NCBI GenBank assembly: GCA_021776375.1
Contig: JAJFGA010000051.1
Coordinates: 186,001 to 250,000, forward strand
Length of the DNA: 64,000 bases
Reading direction: 5' to 3'
From: Hyphococcus sp.
GTDB lineage: Bacteria > Pseudomonadota > Alphaproteobacteria > Caulobacterales > Parvularculaceae
Below are positions 8,545 through 17,617 of the stretch, piece by piece. Position 1 is the stretch's first letter; every line of letters starts with the position of its first letter. Under the pieces are notes generated by a model that saw only the letters and a program-made list of their open reading frames with translations, had not been told where the DNA came from and searched no databases. A program made the position numbers and the translations under genes.

Positions 8545-9660
8545 TTATTCAGCCGCATGACGCAACCCGCTCGTCTCAGAGGACTGGGCGAGCGCGTGTT
8601 TGCCGCTCGTCAGCAAACCCGCCCTCAGCGCCGATACATGAATGTAAGCGGCGCCGATCAAAAACAGCGCGCACAACAGGGCGACCGCAAGCCACTGCGC
8701 GCCTGGCGACAGCGCCAGCATGAATATAGCAACAGCTGTACTAAACGCCGTCAACGACATGTAGAGAACGGCGATTTTCGCGTGCGAGAAGCCTTGCCGC
8801 AAAAGCAACTGATAGAGATGTTCGCGATGGCCTGTGAAAATATTCTGTCCACGAACGAACCGGTGCATCAACGTCCAGCCAACATCAAAAATAAACGGTA
8901 AAAATATCACTGGCATAAGCATCGCGCTGGCATGCCCGGCGGTTGCATTGGCGGCGTATATGCCGAGCCCGGCGATCAGAAAGCTCAGCATCTGACTGCC
9001 GCTGTCACCCATAAACAAGCGCCCCTTGCCAAGATTCGCCGGCAGAAACGCAAAACAAGCAATCGCCAACAAGATCGCCAGCACAGCGGCGACCGGCGCA
9101 CCGGCCAATAGCGTAATGACGGCAAAAGCGACAAGGCCGGTCAGTGCGCTGCCGGCGGCGATGCCATTGACCCCGTCCATAAAGTTAAACACATTCATGA
9201 AGCCGACGATCCAGATAATGGTCAACCCATCGCCCCAAAGTCCGAGCGAGACCTCACCGACAAAAGGCACAGGCGCGACCTGCAATGGTCCCAACAGCCA
9301 GGCGAAAAGCCCTGCGGCGACAACTTGTCCGGAAAATTTAACCAGTGGCGACAGCGCCCATTTGTCGTCGGCCAATCCGATACAAAAAGCCAACGTAGAA
9401 ATACCCGCCAATTTGATCGCGACAAAAGTCGCCTCGGTCGACCCTGAAAAGGCTGCAAGGATAAAAATACCCGCGAACCAGCCGCCAAAAATACCGATGC
9501 CGCCGGCGCGTGAGGTGACGCGCACATGGCTGGAACGGCCATTCGGGTTGTCGGGTAAAAATTTCGCGTACATTGAAATACGGCTCGCCGCCAGCGTTGT
9601 CAGGTAAACAACCAGCGCTGCAATGCTGATTACCATCGGACTGTCGGTGAAACTGACCAT
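8545..9660 (-). CDS. MraY/WecA-like glycosyl-1-phosphate transferase
   Basis: Integral membrane enzyme (371 residues, about 10-11 helices) that moves a sugar-1-phosphate from a UDP-sugar to undecaprenyl phosphate, starting a surface polysaccharide or O-antigen. Signatures: NGRSSHVRVTSRAGG in the first cytoplasmic loop, LADDKWALSP (catalytic Asp pair), NVFNFMDGVNGIA, and HREHLYQ in the last loop. Lack of MraY-specific motifs and the isolated position favour a WecA/WbpL-type role. It is convergent with the polyprenyl synthase gene, 5 nt apart. AAGGAAAC ribosome-binding site before ATG 9660. Confidence 0.87.
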   Translation of the reverse strand: MVSFTDSPMVISIAALVVYLTTLAASRISMYAKFLPDNPNGRSSHVRVTSRAGGIGIFGGWFAGIFILAAFSGSTEATFVAIKLAGISTLAFCIGLADDKWALSPLVKFSGQVVAAGLFAWLLGPLQVAPVPFVGEVSLGLWGDGLTIIWIVGFMNVFNFMDGVNGIAAGSALTGLVAFAVITLLAGAPVAAVLAILLAIACFAFLPANLGKGRLFMGDSGSQMLSFLIAGLGIYAANATAGHASAMLMPVIFLPFIFDVGWTLMHRFVRGQNIFTGHREHLYQLLLRQGFSHAKIAVLYMSLTAFSTAVAIFMLALSPGAQWLAVALLCALFLIGAAYIHVSALRAGLLTSGKHALAQSSETSGLRHAAE

Positions 9661-9720
9661 CGTTTCCTTCTCGAACCCATGTCATGCGCAACACCCAAGC
9701 CGCTACGCAGGGTAATTACC

Positions 9721-10587
9721 CTAGCGGAGGATCAGTGGCGAGGCCATCGCCCACCACCCCTCATCACGCGCTTCTGACCTGGCGCGCTTTGCATCCTCAG
9801 CGGCGGCAAAAAGCGCAAAACACGTCGCGCCCGAGCCCGACATCCGCGCACCAAGCGCGCCGCGACAATTCTCCAGCCGCTGGATGATGTCGGCAATTTC
9901 ACGCGCATGCACAATCGCCGCTGGCTGCAGGTCGTTGCGCGTTTGGCCCATCAGCCGCGTGAGGGCGTCATAGGACGCCTCCGCCAGCGCCGGCGCGGTG
10001 GGCGCGGCAGGCGTCGGATTTGCCGCATCGAACGCCTGAAACACCGGGCCGGTCGGAATTTCAACCCCGGGATTAGCCAGGCACGCCCACAGCGACGGCA
10101 AGGCCGGGCCCGGCGACAGCTCTTCGCCGGCGCCGGTGACCAATACCGGAGCGCCCGAGAGACACGCCGGAACATCCGCGCCCAGACGAAACGCCAGCTG
10201 CGCCAGCGCGACATCGGAGATTTCAATATTCCAGAGTTTAATGAGCGCGCGCAGCGTCGCCGCGGCGTCCGCCGAACCGCCGCCGATCCCGGCGGCGCTG
10301 GGAAGGTTTTTTTCAAGCCTGATCGCCGCGCCAAAGCTTACGCCACATGTCTCACGCAACAGCTCAGCGGCTTTCCAGACTAAATTTTCCCGGGGCGGTA
10401 GACCGGCAAGCGCGCCAGCGGCAGGGCCAGCAATCGTCAAAGAAATATCGCCTGCCTCATCGACCGTGATAGTGTCGCCATGTTCGGTGAACACAAAAAG
10501 ACTGGCAAGCGCATGACGGCCATCGCGGCGAACCGGGCCGACATGCAGATAGAGATTAAGCTTCGCCGGCGCCGTCTCACGTATCAT
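9721..10587 (-). CDS. ispE: 4-(cytidine 5'-diphospho)-2-C-methyl-D-erythritol kinase
   Basis: GHMP-family kinase of the MEP isoprenoid pathway, using ATP to phosphorylate CDP-methylerythritol at the 2-hydroxyl. Visible: N-terminal PAKLNLYLHV with the substrate Lys, the ATP-binding glycine motif PSAAGIGGGSADAAA (about 96-110) and C-terminal RMSGSGATCFALF. 288 residues is normal length. Its ATG overlaps the stop of the upstream TPR lipoprotein gene by 4 nt (ATGA), so the two are translationally coupled. Confidence 0.95.
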   Translation of the reverse strand: MIRETAPAKLNLYLHVGPVRRDGRHALASLFVFTEHGDTITVDEAGDISLTIAGPAAGALAGLPPRENLVWKAAELLRETCGVSFGAAIRLEKNLPSAAGIGGGSADAAATLRALIKLWNIEISDVALAQLAFRLGADVPACLSGAPVLVTGAGEELSPGPALPSLWACLANPGVEIPTGPVFQAFDAANPTPAAPTAPALAEASYDALTRLMGQTRNDLQPAAIVHAREIADIIQRLENCRGALGARMSGSGATCFALFAAAEDAKRARSEARDEGWWAMASPLILR

Positions 10588-12305
10588 TCGTCGCCGCCAT
10601 CAAGGCCGACTTCAAGCTTTGTCTCGACCGCCGCCCTTAACGCATCATCCGGCTCCAGCTCCAGCACGCGCCGCCACTGATAGCGCGCCTCAATTTGCCG
10701 CCCGAGGCGCCAATAAACATCGCCAAGATGATCGGTAACCGTTGGATCGCCGGGCTCTAATGCGGCCGCATGTTCAAGGTGGCCCACCGCCACCTCATAA
10801 TGACCGCGCTGATAATTGGCCCAGCCGAGACTGTCGATAATGGCCCCAGAATTCGGGTCAAGCACGACAGCTTTTTCAATTAAATCAAAGGCTTCATCAA
10901 GATTCTCGCCGCGCTCAGCCCATGAGTAACCAAGGTAATTGAGAGCGATCGCCTCTTCCGGCGCGAGCTCCGCAGCGCGCTTTAGGTCCGCTTCAGCCCG
11001 CGGCCAATCATTCATTTCCATAAGCGAGACGGCGCGCGAAAGGTATAAACGCCAGGCGTCCGCTTCCGGCTCTGCGGGAAGCTCCGCCAACAGAGCATCA
11101 AGAATTTTGACGGCCTCACGATGATCGCCGCGCGCCGCTTCCAGGCCCGACAAAGCCAGACGCACATCATAAGAATTCTTCTCGCCACGCGCCGCCTTGC
11201 GGAGCATTGCTACAGCCTCATTACCCCGATCCAATGCAGTCAACGCGCCGGCAATTTCAATGCGCGTCTGTTGGTAATAGGATGAAGACGGAGTAATTTG
11301 CGACAACATCGCAATGGCTTTCTCGCTCTCGCCGTAGACATTCAATATCGAGCCGGCAAGGCGGCGGGCGCCGTCAAACGATGGATCGAGATAAAGCGCG
11401 AGTTGGTCAAATACGAGCGGCATGTTATAATTTGCATCACCGACCTTAAAGCCTGCCTCTTGCGCCGCTGCGCGTTGGCTAACGGTCTGCTGAAGGATGC
11501 CGTTGGCCAGTGCATAAAACGCAACCGCGGCCCCCTGCGCTGGCGTCGTTGCAGCTATGGGCGGCGGGGCCGCACCATTATCAAGGCGAGCCAGACCGGC
11601 CCGCGCCGGAATGCGCGCCAGTCCCGGCGTTTCGGCCATTAGCTGATAATATTCACGCGCCGCCTCGAGCTCGCCCGACCGCTCCAGAAAGCCCCCATAA
11701 GCAGCGACCTCAACCGGTCCGCCAAAACTCATCACAGACAGCTGATAGGCAGTTTGGGCCTCACTCACCTGCCCGGCTTTTTCTGAAAGAAACGCCTGTT
11801 GCAGCGGATAAAAGCCCTTAAATTCATCGCCGGCATTTTCTCGCAGCGATGTCAGCGCCGCCTCTGGCCCTCCCGAAGGCTCCACCAACCAGGCGCGAAC
11901 GATATTGGCCGTTGCACTCATATAGGGCGCAACATCCGCATCAAGAAGCACTGCACGGGCTTTGGCGTAGTCACTATATTTGATCGCGTGTGCGGCAAGC
12001 ACCATCGTCGCAAGACCGTCGTCGCCCGCTTCCTCAAGCGCAGCCAACCGCTCCGCCAGAGGTTTGGCGGTCTCGATATTGCCAGACGCCAGTTGGAAAA
12101 AGAACGCATCGCGTAAAACCTGTGGCGCACCCGGCGCCTCTGCTTGCGCGGCCGCAAAGGCCTGCGCCGCTGCGCCGACATCATTGGTCCGCGCCGCCAG
12201 CCTAGCAGAGAGATATTCCCCAACCGTCGATTCCTGGTGTGGGGCGCTGACGCAACCGGCCATTAAAATCGCTCCGGAAAGGGCGAGCAGTTTATGCAAT
12301 TTCAT
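10584..12305 (-). CDS. TPR-repeat lipoprotein
   Basis: A 573-residue tetratricopeptide-repeat protein. Starting at ATG 12305, the N-terminus is a lipoprotein signal with lipobox LMAGC (Cys about 17), so it should be anchored on the periplasmic side. Helical repeats fill the rest; the clearest TPRs are near the C-terminus, with the PEEAIALNYLGYSWAERG, DPNSGAIIDSLGWANYQRG and EPGDPTVTDHLGDVYWRLG pattern. The frame extends upstream to 12422, but that stretch overlaps the ETF-QO gene and has no signal. It lies 17 nt after ETF-QO and overlaps ispE. Probably a scaffold; partner unknown. Confidence 0.88.
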   Translation of the reverse strand: MKLHKLLALSGAILMAGCVSAPHQESTVGEYLSARLAARTNDVGAAAQAFAAAQAEAPGAPQVLRDAFFFQLASGNIETAKPLAERLAALEEAGDDGLATMVLAAHAIKYSDYAKARAVLLDADVAPYMSATANIVRAWLVEPSGGPEAALTSLRENAGDEFKGFYPLQQAFLSEKAGQVSEAQTAYQLSVMSFGGPVEVAAYGGFLERSGELEAAREYYQLMAETPGLARIPARAGLARLDNGAAPPPIAATTPAQGAAVAFYALANGILQQTVSQRAAAQEAGFKVGDANYNMPLVFDQLALYLDPSFDGARRLAGSILNVYGESEKAIAMLSQITPSSSYYQQTRIEIAGALTALDRGNEAVAMLRKAARGEKNSYDVRLALSGLEAARGDHREAVKILDALLAELPAEPEADAWRLYLSRAVSLMEMNDWPRAEADLKRAAELAPEEAIALNYLGYSWAERGENLDEAFDLIEKAVVLDPNSGAIIDSLGWANYQRGHYEVAVGHLEHAAALEPGDPTVTDHLGDVYWRLGRQIEARYQWRRVLELEPDDALRAAVETKLEVGLDGGDE

Positions 12306-12322
12306 ACGCAAACGGATAATCC

Positions 12323-14002
12323 TTACATATTCGGATAGTTGGGGCCGCCGCCACCTTCCGGTGTTGTCCAGACGATATTCTGCGACGGGTCTTTGATGTC
12401 GCAGGTTTTGCAATGGACGCAATTCTGCGCGTTAATCTGAAACTTCGGATCACCGCCGCCATCTTCAAATACCACCTCATATACGCCCGCCGGACAATAA
12501 CGCTGCGCGGGCTCAGCATAGACTGGCAGATTAACGTCGATTGGGATTGACGGATCCTTAAGCGTGAGGTGCACGAGCTGGTCTTCTTCGTGATTTGTCG
12601 CAGAAAACGCCACATTCGTGAGCCGGTCAAAGGTAATCTTGCCGTCGGGCTTTGGATAATCGATCGGCGCGTGCTTTTCCGTCGATTCTGTGGCTTGCGC
12701 ATCGGTTTTGCCGTGACCAAGCGTGCCGAAGATGGAAAATCCGGGAATAATCGTATTCGTCCATAAATCGAAGCCGGAAAAAGTGATGCCGCCCAAAAGG
12801 GTCCCAAATCGCGACCATAGCGGCTTGGCGTTGCGCGCTTTTTTTAGCTCCTCCTTAACTTCTGACGCATCATAGGCGTCGGCATAAACGGTCAGCGCAT
12901 CGCCCTCGCGGCCCTCGCCGACAGCCGCAAAAGCGGCCTCGGCCGCCATCATGCCGGTCAGCATCGCATTATGATTGCCCTTGATGCGCGGCAGATTAAC
13001 AAACCCGGCAGAGCAGCCAATCAGTGCGCCGCCCGGGAAAATCAGTTTTGGAACCGACTGATAGCCGCCCTCGGTTATTGCCCGCGCGCCATAGGCGATT
13101 CGTTTGCCGCCTTCTAGCAACTGGGTGATTTCCGGATGGGTTTTGAATTTTTGAAATTCCCCATACGGATTAAGGTATGGGTTTTTATAATTCAGATGAA
13201 CAACAAATCCGAGCGCGACGGTGTTGTCACTATAGTGGTAACAGAACGAGCCGCCGCCAACATCGTTTTTCAAAGGCCAGCCAAACGTATGCTGGACATG
13301 ACCGGGGCGCGATTTATCCGGCGCAATCTCCCACAGCTCCTTAAGGCCGATGCCAAATTTTTGCGGCTCGCTATCCGCATCAAGATTAAACTTCGCAATC
13401 AGCTGTTTGGCGAGCGATCCGCGCACGCCCTCGCCGATCAGGACATATTTACCGACCAGCTCCATGCCGGGCTCGTAGCTGTCTTTTTCCTTACCGTCCC
13501 TGCCGATCCCCATCTCACCGACAACTACGCCGCGGACCGAACCGTCCTCGCGATAGAGCAGTTGCGAGGCTGCCATGCCGGGATAGATTTCAACCCCCAG
13601 TTCCTCAGCCTGCTCAGCCAACCAGCGGCAGACATTGCCCATTGAGACGATGTAGCAGCCATGATTTTTGACCATGGGCGGCATTGCAAAGACCGGCAAC
13701 GGCAGCGAGCCCGACGGGCCCAGCAGTTTGAAACTTTCAGAAGCGACGGGCGTATCAATCGGCGATCCCATATTGCGCCAGTCGGGCAACAGCCGATCCA
13801 GGCCCGACGGATCGAGCACGGCGCCGGAGAGGATATGGGCGCCAACCTCAGAGCCTTTTTCGACGACGACAACGTTGATATCGCCGCCCTTTTCCGCCGC
13901 CAGCTGTTTCAGGCGGATGGCTGCAGACAGGCCCGCAGGACCCGCACCGACAATGACAATATCGAATTCCATGGCTTCGCGCGTCACAGCTTCTGTATCC
14001 AT
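12323..14002 (-). CDS. Electron transfer flavoprotein-ubiquinone oxidoreductase
   Basis: Passes electrons from fatty-acid and amino-acid dehydrogenases, via ETF, to ubiquinone. 559 residues, the standard length. Visible: FAD dinucleotide-binding motif VIVGAGPAGLSAAI (about 16-29), GCSAGFVN flavin site, and the C-terminal 4Fe-4S cluster with CPAGVYE and CVHCKTC. The last 50 residues are ferredoxin-like. AAGGAAG ribosome-binding site before the ATG at 14002. Peripheral inner-membrane enzyme. The rest of the ETF system (etfAB) is not in this window. Confidence 0.95.
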   Translation of the reverse strand: MDTEAVTREAMEFDIVIVGAGPAGLSAAIRLKQLAAEKGGDINVVVVEKGSEVGAHILSGAVLDPSGLDRLLPDWRNMGSPIDTPVASESFKLLGPSGSLPLPVFAMPPMVKNHGCYIVSMGNVCRWLAEQAEELGVEIYPGMAASQLLYREDGSVRGVVVGEMGIGRDGKEKDSYEPGMELVGKYVLIGEGVRGSLAKQLIAKFNLDADSEPQKFGIGLKELWEIAPDKSRPGHVQHTFGWPLKNDVGGGSFCYHYSDNTVALGFVVHLNYKNPYLNPYGEFQKFKTHPEITQLLEGGKRIAYGARAITEGGYQSVPKLIFPGGALIGCSAGFVNLPRIKGNHNAMLTGMMAAEAAFAAVGEGREGDALTVYADAYDASEVKEELKKARNAKPLWSRFGTLLGGITFSGFDLWTNTIIPGFSIFGTLGHGKTDAQATESTEKHAPIDYPKPDGKITFDRLTNVAFSATNHEEDQLVHLTLKDPSIPIDVNLPVYAEPAQRYCPAGVYEVVFEDGGGDPKFQINAQNCVHCKTCDIKDPSQNIVWTTPEGGGGPNYPNM

Positions 14003-14130
14003 TTGTCGTCGTCTTCCTTTTGGGTCGGATGTTTCGAAGAGCGTTTTGGCAAATAACGTAGAAAAAAGCCATGATAAGCGGCGCCGCCCATAAAAGCGGC
14101 ATTATATGAGGCTTGGGGATTGGTGTTTTT

Positions 14131-14775
14131 ATGGCAAGCAACTTGATCATCGGCTTTGGCGCCGCCTGCGTCGTGGTCTTATTATTTGCCGAATATCGCA
14201 GCGCCGACTGGCTTCGATGGCTCGCCAAGCCTGCCGCCTCGGCGGCTTTTGTGGGCCTTGCACTGGCCTGCGGCGGGCTGGGAAGCGTATATGGTCAGCT
14301 GATTTTGGCCGGCCTCGCTTTTTGCATGCTCGGCGATATCTTGCTGATCGCCAGGGATCGACGACTATTTCTGGCCGGCATGGGCGCCTTCGCCCTTGGC
14401 CATCTCGCCTATGCTTGCGCCTTCGCTGCTATCTGGGCCGGGTTTAGCGGCCTCACGGTCGTCGTAGCCGCCGCTACAGCGCTGGCGATTGGTGTAACTT
14501 TGCGGCAGCTTTGGCCTCACCTCGGGGTGTTTCGCGCACCCGTCGCCGCCTATTGCCTGATTATCGCAGGCATGACGGCGATGAGCTTCGCTACTACCTC
14601 ACCGGGGGGCGGCGCGCCTTACTGGCTGGCGGCTGGCGGCGCCCTCGGGTTTGCCGCTTCCGATATCGCCGTCGCCCGGGACCAGTTCGTCAAGCCGGAA
14701 TTTATAAACCGCCTCTGGGGGCTGCCGCTTTATTACGCCGCACAAATGATGCTGGCGGCTTCTGTTTCCATTTAG
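14131..14775 (+). CDS. YhhN family (lysoplasmalogenase-like) membrane protein
   Basis: Polytopic membrane protein of about 214 residues with some eight helices. Typical YhhN/TMEM86 features: KPAASAAFV after helix 1, the acidic motif GDILLIARD in the third helix, and GHLAYACAF; a further conserved Asp is in ASDIAVARDQF. Family members hydrolyse lysoplasmalogen; whether this bacterial one does so is unproven. I prefer the ATG at 14131; a TTG at 14113 is in frame. It is divergent from ETF-QO and followed 23 nt later by the UDG gene, so probably cotranscribed with it. Confidence 0.82.
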   Translation: MASNLIIGFGAACVVVLLFAEYRSADWLRWLAKPAASAAFVGLALACGGLGSVYGQLILAGLAFCMLGDILLIARDRRLFLAGMGAFALGHLAYACAFAAIWAGFSGLTVVVAAATALAIGVTLRQLWPHLGVFRAPVAAYCLIIAGMTAMSFATTSPGGGAPYWLAAGGALGFAASDIAVARDQFVKPEFINRLWGLPLYYAAQMMLAASVSI

Positions 14776-14798
14776 ATTACTGCTAGACTAGCCAACCA

Positions 14799-15617
14799 AT
14801 GGACAGTTCCGAACAACAATTGGCGGAAGAAGACGCAGCCATCGCCCTGTTGCGCTGGTATGCGGATATGGGCGTTGACGAGGCGGTGGCGGCCGCGCCC
14901 GCCGACCTTCGCTCATGGGGCGCAAAACCGTCGCCCCCGCGCTCGCCGGCCGCCGCGCCGACGAAGGCCTCAACGCCAGTATTCAAACCCTCTGCGGTGG
15001 CGCTTCAGGCTGACGAAGCGGTTGCCGCCGCGCAGAAAATCTCCGCCGGGTGCGATAGTTTTGAAGCGCTCGAGGCGGCGGTCAAAGCATTTGAGGGCTG
15101 CCCTCTAAAAGCTGGCGCGCGCAACACGGTGTTCGCTGACGGCGCGCCGAGCGCAGACCTGTTGGTCATCGGCGAAGCGCCGGGGCGCGATGAGGACCGT
15201 ATCGGTAAGCCATTTGTCGGCCGTGCGGGCCAGCTTCTGGGCCGCATGCTCGCCGCCATCGGCCGCGACCGGGCGCAAAACACGCTGATCTCAAATGTGA
15301 TTTATTGGCGCCCGCCCGGCAACCGCACGCCGAGCCAGACCGAGACCGCAATCTGCCGACCTTTCGTCGACCGGCTCATCGAGCTGACCGCTCCGAAGGC
15401 GGTGTTGCTAGCTGGCGGCGCACCGATGCAGGCGCTTTTGGGCGTGACCGGGATCATGCGCGCACGAGGCGTCTGGCGTGAAATTGAAACCGCCAGCGGC
15501 GCGCGCTATCCGGCTTTGCCGATTTTCCACCCAGCCTTTCTGTTGCGTCAACCAGCGAACAAGCGTCTCGCCTGGGCCGATCTTCTGGCGCTGCAAAAAC
15601 GGTTAATGGAAGATTAA
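14799..15617 (+). CDS. Uracil-DNA glycosylase, family-4-like
   Basis: Removes uracil from DNA as the first step of base-excision repair. 272 residues: a variable, Ala/Pro-rich N-terminal tail (about 1-85), then the glycosylase domain with GEAPGRDEDRIGKPFVGRAG (from 125), YWRPPGNRTP (about 169-178) and the HPAFLLRQP loop near the C-terminus. Only one or two of the usual four cluster cysteines remain: the position before RPPGNR is Trp, and only Cys101 and Cys186 align with expected ligands. It probably does not bind an intact 4Fe-4S cluster; alphaproteobacterial variants of this kind are common in my experience of the family. Confidence 0.88.
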   Translation: MDSSEQQLAEEDAAIALLRWYADMGVDEAVAAAPADLRSWGAKPSPPRSPAAAPTKASTPVFKPSAVALQADEAVAAAQKISAGCDSFEALEAAVKAFEGCPLKAGARNTVFADGAPSADLLVIGEAPGRDEDRIGKPFVGRAGQLLGRMLAAIGRDRAQNTLISNVIYWRPPGNRTPSQTETAICRPFVDRLIELTAPKAVLLAGGAPMQALLGVTGIMRARGVWREIETASGARYPALPIFHPAFLLRQPANKRLAWADLLALQKRLMED

Positions 15618-15757
15618 CCTGAATTAATGCAGCCTTCTTTGTTGGGAATTTATAAAAGCGGGGTCTGCTAAAATACGTTAGAAACAAAGGTCATCTGTTT
15701 GTGACCGGCCATCGCCTTTAAATTACGCCCGCATCAGGGCCCGTACCGGGAATATAT

Positions 15758-17518
15758 ATGTTTCGACTTTGCGCCATAGCGCTGACGGTTTTGTTTTGTT
15801 TGCCGAGTTTGAGTATTGCTGCGACGCCAAAGCCGCTCGCCGCTGACGCTGCACCGCTGAACAGTGAGACAGCGCTTTCGTTGCGGGTTCTCTCAGATAA
15901 AGATGCAGCGCTTTACCGTGAAATTTTCTCCCTGCAGGAACGCGGGCGCTGGGCGGCGGCAGATCAAAAGATCGCCGCGCTCGACGACAAAATCCTCCTC
16001 GGCTATGTGCAGTTTCAGCGCTATATGCACCCCACCGCCTATCGCTCAAAATATAGCGAGTTAAAGCGCTGGATGGCGTTTTATGCAGACCATCCTGAAG
16101 CCAATAAAATTTATCGCCTTGCCCGCAAGCGTCGACCGAAAGGCGCATCCTCGCCCGCACGCCCAATCCCGCGCAAATGGCGCGAGAGCGAAGACCGCGC
16201 GATGGCTCCCGCCCTTGAGGCGGATTACGCCAGCAAAAGCCGCCCACGCCTGCGCCGTATTGAAGGTCGCGTACGTTATTTGTCTAACCACAACCGCGCC
16301 CTACAGGCGCTCAAAGAAATCGACAAGCATCTTGCCCGCCGCATCATCACTGAGCGCCAATATGACCGCATGCGCTCATGGATTGCAGCAAGCCTTTATT
16401 ATCAAGGCTATGTTGGCCGCGCCCGAGAGATCGCCGGCCAATCCGCGCGGCGCAATGGCGACAGCGCTGTGCTGTCTTACTGGATCGCCGGACTGATTGC
16501 CTTCCGTGATGGCGACCTTGAGGCCGCACGAGAATTTTTCACGGCGATGGCGGCTGTTCCGTATCAGGATGATAGTCTTCGCGCCGCGGCGGGCTTCTGG
16601 GCGGCGCGCACGTCTCTCGCGACTGGCGCACTTGGCGATGTGGCGCCAAATCTGACGATTGCGGCTGCCTATCCGTTCACATTTTATGGCCAGCTCTCCC
16701 TCGCACAGCTTGGGCTGAATTATCACTATGAGTGGGACGCACCGGTGGTCACCGCAGACGGTCTTGAAAAACTTCTGGAAGCTGCCCCGCGCGTTAACCG
16801 CGCCATCGCCTTGGCGCAGGCCGGTCGCGACATCGACGCCGATACGGAACTGCGTTGGGCCAATGGCGTCATTCCGCCGGAGCTTGATTATGACCTCCTA
16901 GCAGTCGCCAAGGCGCTGGCGCTTCCCGCCGCGCAAATCGATATCGCGCTTGCTGGCGACGGAAAATATCTGGAAGCCGGGCTGTTCCCGATACCCGACT
17001 ATGCGCCGCAAAGCGGGTTTAAAATCGACCGCGCGCTGCTCTATGCGCTGATGCGTCAGGAATCCAAATTCAAGGTTGAAGCGACAAGCCGGGTCGGCGC
17101 ACGCGGCTTGATGCAATTGATGCCGCGTACAGCGAGTTACGTCGCAAAGGATCGCTCTTTGCGCTACCGCAAGGGCCGCAAACGGCTTTATGACCCCGCT
17201 TTTAATCTCGAGCTAGGTCAGAGCTATGTCGGCTATCTGATCGACGGCGCCGCTGACGGCGATCTCTTCCATCTCGCCGCCGCCTATAATGGCGGGCCGG
17301 GCAACTTGCGCCGCTGGAAGCGCAAGATGCAGATCGAAGACCCATTGCTCTTTATCGAGAGCATACCCAATCGGGAGAGCCGCGACTTCGTCGAAAAAGT
17401 GCTCACCAATGTCTGGGTCTATCGCGCCAGGCTGGGCCAACCGGCGCCATCTCGCGACAAAGTCGCAGGCGGGAGATTACCGCTCTATGAGGCGCTTGAC
17501 CAAATCGCCAGCGAGTAG
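15758..17518 (+). CDS. Soluble lytic murein transglycosylase (Slt70-like)
   Basis: Cleaves the MurNAc-GlcNAc bond of peptidoglycan in the periplasm, forming 1,6-anhydro ends. 586 residues: signal peptide (1-21, ending SIAA), a long alpha-superhelical region (about 30-400) and a C-terminal SLT domain with catalytic Glu435 in MRQESKF, then GARGLMQLMPRTA and AAYNGGPGN. Start ATG at 15758 with GGGAA 6 nt upstream. A 140-bp gap separates it from the UDG gene, so an own promoter is likely. Confidence 0.92.
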   Translation: MFRLCAIALTVLFCLPSLSIAATPKPLAADAAPLNSETALSLRVLSDKDAALYREIFSLQERGRWAAADQKIAALDDKILLGYVQFQRYMHPTAYRSKYSELKRWMAFYADHPEANKIYRLARKRRPKGASSPARPIPRKWRESEDRAMAPALEADYASKSRPRLRRIEGRVRYLSNHNRALQALKEIDKHLARRIITERQYDRMRSWIAASLYYQGYVGRAREIAGQSARRNGDSAVLSYWIAGLIAFRDGDLEAAREFFTAMAAVPYQDDSLRAAAGFWAARTSLATGALGDVAPNLTIAAAYPFTFYGQLSLAQLGLNYHYEWDAPVVTADGLEKLLEAAPRVNRAIALAQAGRDIDADTELRWANGVIPPELDYDLLAVAKALALPAAQIDIALAGDGKYLEAGLFPIPDYAPQSGFKIDRALLYALMRQESKFKVEATSRVGARGLMQLMPRTASYVAKDRSLRYRKGRKRLYDPAFNLELGQSYVGYLIDGAADGDLFHLAAAYNGGPGNLRRWKRKMQIEDPLLFIESIPNRESRDFVEKVLTNVWVYRARLGQPAPSRDKVAGGRLPLYEALDQIASE

Positions 17519-17617
17519 GCGGCGGGCGTTTATCGTCTTTTGAGATTTTCTACCTTGCATAGGAGCCGCCAGGCTCGGCATAAATACGCCTAGAGAAAAC
17601 CCTCAAAGGCTGCGCCA

